Positions 1-7,284 of a stretch of 56,387 nt of DNA are shown here, piece after piece. Position 1 is the stretch's first letter, and each line of letters starts with the position of its first letter. Origin of the DNA: Clostridia bacterium (GTDB lineage Bacteria > Bacillota > Clostridia > Oscillospirales > Acutalibacteraceae); assembly GCA_017937865.1 (NCBI GenBank), contig JAGBCU010000028.1, positions 1-56,387 of the forward strand. The letters are read 5' to 3'. Both the position numbers and the translations under genes were made by a program. Under the pieces are notes generated by a model. The model saw nothing but the letters and a program-made list of their open reading frames with translations, was not told the DNA's origin and did no database searches.

Positions 1-96
1 GCTATTATATTGGGAAAGTTCATTTTTAATTGTTTCGATAGTACTACATAAATCTTCGATTGTTTCTATTAAATATTCGTGTTTAATATTTGACAT
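1..96 (-). CDS. Hypothetical protein, N-terminal fragment cut by the window edge
   Basis: The reverse strand reads ATG at 94-96 and stays open for 32 codons to the left edge of the window. A good ribosome binding site (AGGAGAG, about 102-108 on the forward strand) sits five to six bases before it. The visible peptide begins MSNIKHEYLIE and is polar and helical-looking, with no recognisable domain. It is divergent from the membrane protein starting at 213. Too little is visible to name it. Confidence 0.55.
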   Translation of the reverse strand, partial: MSNIKHEYLIETIEDLCSTIETIKNELSQYNS

Positions 97-212
97 ATTT
101 TCTCTCCTATTAAGGATAACAATTAGTTATCCTTTATAAGAAGTTGCAACTAAATAAAGAGAGTTCAGAATTCTAATTAACAATCATTATCATAAATAAA
201 AGAGGAATTAAA

Positions 213-845
213 ATGAAACAAAAAGAAAATCAAACGAGCAAAATAAAACATTTTTTAAAGAAACAACTGATTAAATTATTCAATAATTATCCCAAAATTG
301 AGAGAGCCTTTGATATTTGCGATGAAATATTTCAAAAGTTAATGCTTGGGTACATCATTGCAACCATATTGTTGCTTTTCATATTATTTGGCGTGGCATA
401 TACAACTCTGCCTGATCAAATCAAAGACTCCTTTTCTCCTATTATAAGCATCGTTATCACTGCTATAGTGATTCCATTTTTGTTGAGTGTGTATAATCGC
501 AAAAAAGAAAATGAATTAAAGCAATTTGAAAATAATAAAGAGCTGTACTTGGAACTAGTAAAAGTTTTAGTTCCTGTAGTTCTGTATAAAACTTTTACAA
601 CTGAAGCAAAAGACAATATTATTAATTACATAGAGAAAAATCGAGCAGCAATTACTATATTATTTTCATCAAAAATGATTGCAACAATAAATTCTATAAT
701 TAACAATTGTAATGATAAAGATAATGAAAATATTTTTTATTATTCCAAAAAACTTATAAAACAAATACGTAACGAATCAGGAAACACAAACTTTTCATTG
801 GCATTACTTAATACTAAGCGAAACAATGATTTGATAAAAAAATAA
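213..845 (+). CDS. Hypothetical two-helix membrane protein
   Basis: A 210-residue protein with a basic, Lys/Asn-rich N-terminus and two hydrophobic segments at about residues 43-65 and 75-92, followed by a long charged cytoplasmic-looking region. An AGAGGAAT ribosome binding site precedes the ATG. The layout (two helices, then a soluble helical domain) is seen in many small membrane proteins of unknown role, and I see no catalytic motif. The very AT-rich, Asn/Lys-rich composition differs from the housekeeping genes nearby, which with the truncated gene on its left suggests accessory DNA. Its transcript would end at the hairpin at 942-977. Confidence 0.6.
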   Translation: MKQKENQTSKIKHFLKKQLIKLFNNYPKIERAFDICDEIFQKLMLGYIIATILLLFILFGVAYTTLPDQIKDSFSPIISIVITAIVIPFLLSVYNRKKENELKQFENNKELYLELVKVLVPVVLYKTFTTEAKDNIINYIEKNRAAITILFSSKMIATINSIINNCNDKDNENIFYYSKKLIKQIRNESGNTNFSLALLNTKRNNDLIKK

Positions 846-941
846 AATCTAACAATAAGGTTGGCATTTACCTTCTGTTATTATCCTCTTCATCCATATA
901 TTAAAATCTTTATTGCATAATTCAAAGAATAAGCTACAACA

Positions 942-977
942 AAACAACGGTGCACCTTTCGGGGTACACCGTTGTTT
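942..977. terminator. Bidirectional intrinsic terminator between convergent genes
   Basis: AAACAACGGTG-ACC on the left pairs with GGGGTACACCGTTGTTT on the right around a short TTTC loop, with one mismatch. It lies between the forward membrane protein gene (ends 845) and the reverse HTH-TPR gene (ends 991) and could serve both. Confidence 0.7.
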
Positions 978-990
978 GCATAAAGTTTAT

Positions 991-2019
991 TCAAGTCATT
1001 TTGCCTGTAAGCTCATCAATCTTGTGGAGATATTTATTTACTGTTGCGCCAAAGGTTACGTTCCAGTCTGTTTTTAAAAGATCAATTATTCTGTGGTAGG
1101 TTGAAATGGATTTTTGATATTCACCTTTGATTTCGTAAATATGTGCAATTGCTTCAAGTGAATCTGTAAATCGGGGTACTTCTTGGAGTTCAAATGACTT
1201 TTCGTAGCAGGAAATTGCATCATCATATTTACAATCATCAGCGTTAAAGTCTGCAACTATTGCCCAGGTATACCAACTATCAGGAAACTGTTTAACCATA
1301 TCATTGAGTAGGTTTTCAGCTTCTTTTACTTTACCTTCTCTGCGAAGAATCATTGCATCAAATACAAAGAGCAGTTCCGGCTTTTCAAGTGTTCTGATTT
1401 TTTCAATTGCTTTTTTGGCTTCATCAGTTCTTCCATCTGCAACAAGGGCAGGTAACAGATAGCGATATGCTCTCATATCATCGGGATGTGTTTTCAAGTG
1501 CTCATAGTAGAAAGCAATAAGCTCATGACGGTTACGGTAGTTCCAATCTGTATGTGGTGAGCCATATGCATCACGCAAAATATTATTCATACTCTTGCTT
1601 GTATCACCAAGATGCAAAGCTCTCTTTGCATATTCAACAGCTTGACCATTCGAGGATTTTGCACGATGTGCATAAAGCCAAGCGAGTAGCTTGAGTGCAT
1701 TGATGTTTTCGTTTTCTTTGGCAATTTGCTTTTCAAGAAAACACTTTGCATTCTCAAATTCCATATCTGTGAGTGATGATTTTTCGTTGATCATATTTTC
1801 AATTCTCTCGTATTGTGATTCCTCTGTGAACTCAAAAAGCTCATCAATACTCACACCGAAGAAAACTGATATTTGCGGAAGCAAAGAAATATCGGGCATA
1901 GTTGTTTCATTCTCCCAACGGGAAACTGCTTGGTATGTTACGCCTAATGCAGTTGCCAAAGCTTCCTGTGTTACACCTTTGTTCAATCTCAATTGTTTTA
2001 TTTTTTTACCAAGTTCCAT
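991..2019 (-). CDS. XRE-family HTH regulator with C-terminal TPR domain
   Basis: A 342-residue predicted DNA-binding protein. Residues about 5-60 form a Cro/C1-type helix-turn-helix (IKQLRLNKGVTQEALA...VTYQAVSRWE...PDISLL). The remainder is helical with tetratricopeptide-like repeats (for example ALKLLAWLYAHRAK, AYRYLLPALVADGRTDEA, SWYTWAIVADFNADD). This architecture is typical of Firmicutes regulators whose repeat domain senses a peptide or protein partner; the signal here is unknown. A well-formed promoter lies just upstream and contains a perfect 8-bp palindrome, so autoregulation is plausible. It is monocistronic and ends at the 942-977 hairpin. Confidence 0.85.
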   Translation of the reverse strand: MELGKKIKQLRLNKGVTQEALATALGVTYQAVSRWENETTMPDISLLPQISVFFGVSIDELFEFTEESQYERIENMINEKSSLTDMEFENAKCFLEKQIAKENENINALKLLAWLYAHRAKSSNGQAVEYAKRALHLGDTSKSMNNILRDAYGSPHTDWNYRNRHELIAFYYEHLKTHPDDMRAYRYLLPALVADGRTDEAKKAIEKIRTLEKPELLFVFDAMILRREGKVKEAENLLNDMVKQFPDSWYTWAIVADFNADDCKYDDAISCYEKSFELQEVPRFTDSLEAIAHIYEIKGEYQKSISTYHRIIDLLKTDWNVTFGATVNKYLHKIDELTGKMT

Positions 2020-2043
2020 ATATTATCACCTTGTATTTTATTT

Positions 2044-2088
2044 CGGTACCGATGCCTATATTATATGGGATGGAAATAGATTAAGCAA
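2044..2088 (-). promoter_or_regulatory. Sigma-A type promoter of the HTH-TPR gene with palindromic operator candidate
   Basis: Read on the reverse strand: -35 TTGCTT (2083-2088), a 17-base spacer, -10 TATAAT (2060-2065). Just downstream of the -10 lies the palindrome CGGTACCG (2044-2051), well placed to be an operator for the encoded repressor. Promoter by consensus; operator role is inference. Confidence 0.55.
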
Positions 2089-2139
2089 TAAACAAACGGA
2101 TGATAATAACTAAACAAGGTTGAGAATAGTGAATATTGA

Positions 2140-2262
2140 ACTCAGAATATCTATCCTGATAACAGACTTAACACCTTAATTACAGATTGGGATGCATCAG
2201 AAGAAGACTTGTGTCAATTCGATGACCTTGGAATTGAAGTTGTTATAGTTGATAAGGAATAA
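2140..2262 (+). pseudogene. C-terminal remnant of an unknown gene
   Basis: Between the HTH-TPR gene and the cotJ operon, one forward frame is open for 40 codons to a TAA at 2260-2262 and reads like real protein (acidic end: LITDWDASEEDLCQF, then DDLGIEVVIVDKE). It begins right after an in-frame TGA, has no start codon or ribosome binding site, and nothing upstream continues it. I read it as the tail of a decayed gene. The rest of this 329-base gap holds the promoter of the HTH gene and the cotJ terminator. Confidence 0.4.
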
Positions 2263-2299
2263 ATATATTGATATATATAGCAATTAAAATAAATAATCA

Positions 2300-2329
2300 C
2301 AAAGGGCGGGGTGTTGTCCCTGCCCTTTG
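2300..2329 (-). terminator. Intrinsic terminator of the cotJABC operon
   Basis: CAAAGGGC-GGG pairs with CCC-GCCCTTTG around a short loop, with one internal mismatch. On the reverse strand it is followed by a T-rich stretch and lies about 20 bases after the cotJC stop codon. Confidence 0.75.
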
Positions 2330-2348
2330 CTGTTAAATTTGATTTATA

Positions 2349-2969
2349 TTATTTCATTCTAGGCTTGAAATTCTTCCCGTCAAAGCTGGGGTTAAATGCA
2401 TAGAAATTCTTACTGTTAAGTCTGTCGGTAGCAAGTCTGAGGCCTTCGCCGAATCTCTGATAATGCACAACCTCTCGTGCACGAAGGAATTTTATAGGCT
2501 CGCGAACGTCGGGGTCGTCTACAAGACGAAGGATGTTATCGTAGGTTGTACGAGCCTTTTGCTCGGCGGCAAGGTCTTCGTGAAGGTCGGTAATTACATC
2601 ACCTTTAGACTGGAACTGAGCAGCAGTATAGGGATAACCGCTTGCGGCAACAGGGTAAATGCCTGTTGTATGGTCAACAAAGTAGGTGTCAAAGCCGCTT
2701 TTCTCGATCTCTTCAAGGCTAAGGTTTCTTGTAAGCTGATACACAATAGCACCAATCATTTCAAGATGCCCGAGCTCTTCTGTACCTATATCAGTGAGAA
2801 GTCCTTTAAGCTCTGAATAGGGCATTGCGAAGCGTTGGGAAAGATAGCGGAGTGATGCACCTAACTCGCCGTCGGGACCGCCGTACTGGGTGATGATAAT
2901 CTGTGCGAGCTTAGGGTTAGGGTTTTTGATGTTTACCGGATATTGCAATTTCTTTTCGTAACTGAACAT
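2349..2969 (-). CDS. cotJC: CotJC, manganese-catalase-like spore coat protein
   Basis: A 206-residue protein of the CotJC / manganese catalase family, a spore coat (peptide assembly) component made in the mother cell. The ferritin-like four-helix di-metal fold is shown by paired ExxH motifs: EELGHLEMI (E65, H68) and REVVHYQRF near residue 170, with further Glu residues between. Length matches the family. It is the last gene of cotJA-cotJB-cotJC, starting three bases after cotJB. In Bacillus the cotJ operon is under SigE control; I could not identify a convincing SigE promoter here. Whether the metal site gives catalase activity cannot be judged from sequence. Confidence 0.93.
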   Translation of the reverse strand: MFSYEKKLQYPVNIKNPNPKLAQIIITQYGGPDGELGASLRYLSQRFAMPYSELKGLLTDIGTEELGHLEMIGAIVYQLTRNLSLEEIEKSGFDTYFVDHTTGIYPVAASGYPYTAAQFQSKGDVITDLHEDLAAEQKARTTYDNILRLVDDPDVREPIKFLRAREVVHYQRFGEGLRLATDRLNSKNFYAFNPSFDGKNFKPRMK

Positions 2970-2972
2970 ATC

Positions 2973-3224
2973 TTAATCACAGCTCCTTTCGTTTTCCCAT
3001 GGCCAAGGGCTCTTAAGCCAATCAGCTTCGTTTGAAGCGGACACCATAAGAGGGCCGTATTTATGCTCGTATTCTCTTTTAAAGCTATTTGCTTCATCGG
3101 TATATTTTCTAAACATTTCATTTGCCTGCGTATCGCACGGATGGGTATCAAGATACAAGTGCAATTCCCAAGCAGCGAATTGTGCAGTTGAAACTTTTCT
3201 GAGCAAGCGCTGTTGTTCATTCAT
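2973..3224 (-). CDS. cotJB: CotJB, spore coat protein
   Basis: An 83-residue protein with the CotJB pattern: an N-terminal helix (LLRKVSTAQFAAWELHLYLDTHP), an acidic/aromatic middle (YTDEANSFKREYEHKYGPL) and the C-terminal WPWEN motif. Its start overlaps the end of cotJA by eight bases and its stop lies three bases before cotJC, so the three are translationally coupled. An alternative frame over the same interval (about 95 codons) is a shadow. Role in coat assembly is known only from homologs. Confidence 0.9.
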   Translation of the reverse strand: MNEQQRLLRKVSTAQFAAWELHLYLDTHPCDTQANEMFRKYTDEANSFKREYEHKYGPLMVSASNEADWLKSPWPWENERSCD

Positions 3225-3477
3225 TGCATTTGCTCCTTCCCATAAAAGGTTTATTTAAAACCTTGAAAAGTGTACCTTCTGTAAGTGCGACTTCAGGAGT
3301 GTATAAGGTTTTATCAAGCTGAAAGGGTACGTAAGCCATAGTTACCTGTGGGTCGTCGGGGAGTGCTGTTGTCACGCAATGCTTGTGACAGTCACATTCC
3401 ATATCGGACTGACGTGAAAGTGCTTTAGCCTGACGTGAAACAATTTCAGCCATATCAAATTGAATTGTATTTTGCAT
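3217..3477 (-). CDS. cotJA: CotJA, spore coat associated protein
   Basis: First gene of the coat operon. I place the start at 3475-3477, giving 86 residues beginning MQNTIQFDMAEI. The upstream sequence carries the ribosome binding site AAGGGAG, which a longer reading from 3576 would translate through. The C-terminal half shows the CotJA signature: AYVPFQLDKTLYTPEVAL followed by GTLFKVLNKPF. A Cys/His cluster (CDCHKHC) sits near residue 28. The product is expected in the spore coat with CotJB and CotJC. Confidence 0.9.
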   Translation of the reverse strand: MQNTIQFDMAEIVSRQAKALSRQSDMECDCHKHCVTTALPDDPQVTMAYVPFQLDKTLYTPEVALTEGTLFKVLNKPFMGRSKCNE

Positions 3478-3595
3478 TTTAAATCTCCCTTTGAAAGATT
3501 TTGGTAGGTTAACCCCACCTTGTACATCATACGGACAAAGTTCAAAAACGTTACAAATATTGAGAATAAAATGCAAAACTACGTTTGCTTTTTTG

Positions 3596-3624
3596 TTGAA
3601 GAAGTTTCTTTTTTGTGATAATAT
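3596..3624 (+). promoter_or_regulatory. Sigma-A type promoter for recQ
   Basis: TTGAAG (3596-3601), 17-base spacer, TAATAT (3619-3624), about 75 bases before the recQ start codon. Good spacing; -35 is four of six to consensus. Confidence 0.5.
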
Positions 3625-3698
3625 AAATTCATTAGGTTATCATTTGTAAAACGTAGCTTGAATTGCAAGTTTATTGTTTAGTTGAAGGGAGGATATGT

Positions 3699-5504
3699 AT
3701 GAGTAATAAATACGAAATATTAAAGAGATATTTCGGTCACAGCTCTTTTCGTAACGGTCAGGAAGAAATTGTTGACAGCCTTTTTGTCGGTCGTGACGTT
3801 TTAGCTGTTATGCCTACGGGTGCAGGGAAATCCATTTGTTATCAAGTACCTGCGTTAATGCTTTCAGGTATTACTCTTGTTATATCGCCTTTAATTTCGC
3901 TAATGAAAGACCAGGTTGCTGCATTGAAGCAAATGGGAATTCCTGCAGCGTATATTAATTCATCTCTTGAGCCGTATCAGGTTACAAAGGCTTTAGAATA
4001 TGCCCGCAACGGCAGATATAAAATAATTTACGTTGCTCCTGAGCGTTTGCAGACTTGGGAATTTAAAAGGTTTTGTTATAATTCTGAAATTTCTTTAGTT
4101 GCTATTGATGAAGCTCATTGTGTTTCTCAATGGGGTCCCGATTTCAGACCAAGCTATTTAAAAATTGCGGAGTTTATTGAGGCGTTTGACACCCGTCCTG
4201 TTGTAGGTGCATTTACTGCAACTGCTACAGCAGAGGTGAAAAAAGATATATTAGAGCTGCTTCAATTAAATGAGCCGGTTGAAATTACAACAGGCTTTGA
4301 CAGACCTAATTTGTATTTCTCTGTTGTAGAGCCTGCGGATAAAGACGTAATGCTTTTATCGCTTCTTGATGAGCGAAAGGATAGGTCGGGCATCGTTTAT
4401 TGTTCAACCCGAAGAGCCGTTGAAGAGGTTTGCTCTTTGATAAACAGCAATGGCTTTTCAGTTACCCGCTATCACGCAGGGTTAGATGATTTTGAAAGAA
4501 GACAAAATCAGGATGACTTTGTTTATGACCGTAAGCAGATAATGGTTGCAACGAATGCTTTCGGCATGGGTATTGATAAATCAGACGTTTCATTTGTGAT
4601 TCATTACAATATGCCGAGTGACATCGAAAGCTATTATCAGGAAGCGGGTAGAGCAGGGCGTGACGGAAGCGATGCAGATTGCATATTGCTGTACGGACCT
4701 AAAGATATAAGAACAATAAAATATTTTATTGAAAATCCGAGTGAAAACGAAGAACTTACCGAAACAGAAAAAGAGGAGCTTAAAGAGCGTCAATACGAGC
4801 GTTTGAGATATATGACTCAATATTGCACCACAAGGGATTGCCTTCGCAGCTTTATACTTAAATATTTCGGTGATGAATGTAGCAGCTATTGCGGTAAATG
4901 TGCAAATTGCCTTACCAATTTTGAATCTGTTGACGTAACTGTTGATGCTCAAAAAATAATGTCTTGCGTAATAAAAACGGGTCAAAGATACGGCAAAAGA
5001 ATGATAGCTGACGTGCTTCGAGGAAAATATACAAAGAGGATTTCCGAGGAGGGTCTTGAAGCTCAATCTACATACGGAGCTATGGCGGATTATACTAAAC
5101 AAGAGGTTTACGATATTATCGACGGTTTAGTAAGGCAGGGGTATATGGAAAGCACCCTTGACCAATATTCAATACTTAAGGTTTTACCAAAAAGCTATAG
5201 CGTTCTTCACGGTGAAGAAGCTGTTTTTGTGAAGATGGCAAAAGAGCAAAAACGAAGCCATACTAACAAAAATCTTCCTGATGTTGACAGTAAGCTTTTG
5301 TCAGCATTAAAGCTTTTGAGAAAGAGCTTTGCTCAAAAAGCAAGCGTACCCGCATTCGTTGTTTTCAGCGATGCAACGCTTATGGATATGAGCCGAAGAA
5401 AGCCTACAACAAAAGACGAATTTTTAGAAGTGTCAGGTGTAGGTGAAGTAAAATACAAACGCTACGGCGAAGCGTTTATAGAAGTTATAAAGAAATTTAA
5501 GTAA
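3699..5504 (+). CDS. recQ: RecQ-type ATP-dependent DNA helicase
   Basis: A superfamily 2 3'-5' DNA helicase of about 601 residues. Walker A PTGAGKS is at residues 39-45, the DEAH box (AIDEAHCVSQWGPDF) at 137-140, and helicase motif VI (YYQEAGRAGRDG) near residue 315. A four-cysteine zinc module follows (CTTRDCLRSF...CGKCANC, about 372-405), then an RQC winged-helix region and a C-terminal HRDC domain. Start chosen at 3699 because GGGAGG lies six bases before it; the in-frame ATG at 3663 has no ribosome binding site. RecQ unwinds recombination and stalled-fork intermediates. It heads a forward run with short gaps (10 bases to the next gene), although the downstream genes are not obviously repair genes. 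Confidence 0.95.
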   Translation: MSNKYEILKRYFGHSSFRNGQEEIVDSLFVGRDVLAVMPTGAGKSICYQVPALMLSGITLVISPLISLMKDQVAALKQMGIPAAYINSSLEPYQVTKALEYARNGRYKIIYVAPERLQTWEFKRFCYNSEISLVAIDEAHCVSQWGPDFRPSYLKIAEFIEAFDTRPVVGAFTATATAEVKKDILELLQLNEPVEITTGFDRPNLYFSVVEPADKDVMLLSLLDERKDRSGIVYCSTRRAVEEVCSLINSNGFSVTRYHAGLDDFERRQNQDDFVYDRKQIMVATNAFGMGIDKSDVSFVIHYNMPSDIESYYQEAGRAGRDGSDADCILLYGPKDIRTIKYFIENPSENEELTETEKEELKERQYERLRYMTQYCTTRDCLRSFILKYFGDECSSYCGKCANCLTNFESVDVTVDAQKIMSCVIKTGQRYGKRMIADVLRGKYTKRISEEGLEAQSTYGAMADYTKQEVYDIIDGLVRQGYMESTLDQYSILKVLPKSYSVLHGEEAVFVKMAKEQKRSHTNKNLPDVDSKLLSALKLLRKSFAQKASVPAFVVFSDATLMDMSRRKPTTKDEFLEVSGVGEVKYKRYGEAFIEVIKKFK

Positions 5505-5514
5505 AGATAAAATT

Positions 5515-6006
5515 ATGAAAAAGGTAATTATAATCGGTTGCCCCGGTTCTGGTAAAACGACTTTTGCAGAAAAACTGAATAAATGCACGGGCTTGCCCTT
5601 ATATTACCTTGATGCAATTTGGCATAAGCCCGATAAAACTCATATTCCAAGAGAAGAATTCGATGATAGAATAAAAGAAGTTTTCTTGACAGATAAATGG
5701 ATAATCGACGGGAATTATAGCCGAACAATTGAAATGCGACTAAAAGAATGTGATACCGTTTTCCTTTTCGATTTACCTACAGAGGTCTGCTTACAAGGTG
5801 CAACCGAAAGAATCGGCAAGGGTCGCTACGATTTGCCGTGGCTTGAAACAGAATTAGACCCTGAATTTGAGAACTTTATAAAAGAATTTTCAAAAACAAC
5901 ACTGCCGAAAATATATGACTTAATTGAAAAATATAAGGCAGATAAAGATATTGTAATCTTTAAAGCAAGAGAAGAAGCGGATGACTATTTAAAAAGGATG
6001 AAGTAA
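5515..6006 (+). CDS. P-loop nucleotide kinase-like protein (adenylate kinase/FlaR type)
   Basis: A 163-residue P-loop protein. GCPGSGKTTFAEKL (residues 8-21) is a Walker A motif, followed by the YYLDAIWHKPD segment and WIIDGNY motif typical of the adenylate-kinase-like family often labelled DNA topology modulation protein FlaR. That label comes from an early genetic phenotype and the biochemical substrate of the family is not established. It lies 10 bases after recQ, and its TAA shares one base with the next start codon (6006), so it is co-translated with the metalloprotease-like/GNAT gene. Confidence 0.85.
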   Translation: MKKVIIIGCPGSGKTTFAEKLNKCTGLPLYYLDAIWHKPDKTHIPREEFDDRIKEVFLTDKWIIDGNYSRTIEMRLKECDTVFLFDLPTEVCLQGATERIGKGRYDLPWLETELDPEFENFIKEFSKTTLPKIYDLIEKYKADKDIVIFKAREEADDYLKRMK

Positions 6007-7274
6007 TGAAAATTATTAACACTTGTGAGGAGATTAAGGCAACGTTTGTTGATGGATTTAATATTGACCTTTGGCGTAAATATGCCAAAGAAATATCAAA
6101 TGAATTGCCGTCAAAATGTGAAAACGATGCTAAAGGCTATGATTTTGAAAAAGAGGTTTTGCCTGTTCTCAACCTCGCTTTAAATAACGAAAAAATAGAT
6201 TTCGTAAATAAGAATTTTCAGTCGGTTATCAAAACCTTAAACAGTAATTTGGATAAGCTTTTTGACAAAGAGCCTGATATTAACATAGTATTGTATCTCG
6301 GACTTTGTAACGGTGCCGGATGGGCAACTACCCTTGACGGTAAAAATACCGTTTTATTGGGAATAGAAAAAATTATTGAGCTCGGTTGGGGCGACGAAAC
6401 AAATATGCGTGCCTTGATTCTGCACGAAATCGGTCATTTATGGCACAAACTGAACGGCAATCTGCATATCCCCGAATATACAAAACGCAGAAAGGGTATC
6501 GCACAGCTTTACTGCGAGGGTGTTGCTATGGTTTGCGAGCATATTCTGTGCGGTGATGATGAATTTTATCATCAGGATAAAAACGGTTGGCTTGATTGGT
6601 GCTATAAAAATGAGAATCAAATAAAAAGAGAATATCTCCGTCGTCTTGATAACAAAGAAAGTGTGCAAGACTTTTTCGGTGATTGGTGCTCGTATAACGG
6701 GCGTTCTGACGTTGGTTATTTTCTCGGTTGCAGATTCGTGCGTTTCCTTATGAAAGCTAATTCATTAAAAGAAATTGCGAATATGAAATATAGAGTGCTT
6801 AATAAAGCTTTTAAAGAATTTTCAAACACCGTTATTGAGCCGCTTAAGCTTGAAGAATATTCTAAATGCTCAAATATCTGGAATATGAAAGCTCAACCCC
6901 TTACTGAAAAATGGCGAGAGGAAATCGCAACGGGTAACCGTCTTGTTTTTATTTATAAAATAAACGGTGAGTTTGTAGGTGAGGGGGCGTTGGTTATAGA
7001 TACGGGGGACCCCGATTACACCGTGCCCGACAAAAGAGTTTACGTTTCAAGAATGATTGTTAAAAAGGAATACCGAAACCGTGGTATCGGTAGCGAAATT
7101 CTTGAGTTTCTAAAAAGAAAAGCAAAAGAAATGGGCTTTTCAGAAATGACAATAGGCGTTGACAAGGATAACGAAAACGCTTTGCATCTTTACAGAAAAT
7201 ACGGCTTTACTGAAGTGCTTTTTGACGGTGAAGATGAAGACGGCGAGTATTTTAAATTAATGAAGAAAATATGA
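6006..7274 (+). CDS. Fusion of a gluzincin-like metallopeptidase domain and a GNAT acetyltransferase
   Basis: A 422-residue two-domain protein. The N-terminal part (about 1-270) carries HEIGH at 140-144 and, 27 residues later, CEGVAMVCEH (E171), the spacing expected for an HExxH...E zinc site. The C-terminal part (about 300-422) is a GNAT N-acetyltransferase with the acetyl-CoA loop VKKEYRNRGIGSEIL and the closing NENALHLYRKYGF. No signal peptide is present, so it should be cytoplasmic. Substrates cannot be predicted for either half. The one-base overlap with the upstream kinase-like gene and the 10-base gap to the glycosidase downstream place it in one transcript. Confidence 0.75.
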   Translation: MKIINTCEEIKATFVDGFNIDLWRKYAKEISNELPSKCENDAKGYDFEKEVLPVLNLALNNEKIDFVNKNFQSVIKTLNSNLDKLFDKEPDINIVLYLGLCNGAGWATTLDGKNTVLLGIEKIIELGWGDETNMRALILHEIGHLWHKLNGNLHIPEYTKRRKGIAQLYCEGVAMVCEHILCGDDEFYHQDKNGWLDWCYKNENQIKREYLRRLDNKESVQDFFGDWCSYNGRSDVGYFLGCRFVRFLMKANSLKEIANMKYRVLNKAFKEFSNTVIEPLKLEEYSKCSNIWNMKAQPLTEKWREEIATGNRLVFIYKINGEFVGEGALVIDTGDPDYTVPDKRVYVSRMIVKKEYRNRGIGSEILEFLKRKAKEMGFSEMTIGVDKDNENALHLYRKYGFTEVLFDGEDEDGEYFKLMKKI

Positions 7275-7284
7275 GGCGTATATT

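Noticed and set aside
2463..2816. 117-codon forward open frame inside cotJC
   Set aside because: It is antisense to the conserved cotJC gene, has no ribosome binding site and no protein-like pattern.
3500..3520. Operator palindrome upstream of cotJA (GGTTAACC core)
   Set aside because: Beyond the eight-base core the arms pair only with bulges, so it is not distinguishable from chance.
3478..3576. N-terminal extension of CotJA (119-residue version)
   Set aside because: It would translate the AAGGGAG ribosome binding site; family members begin near the ATG at 3477.
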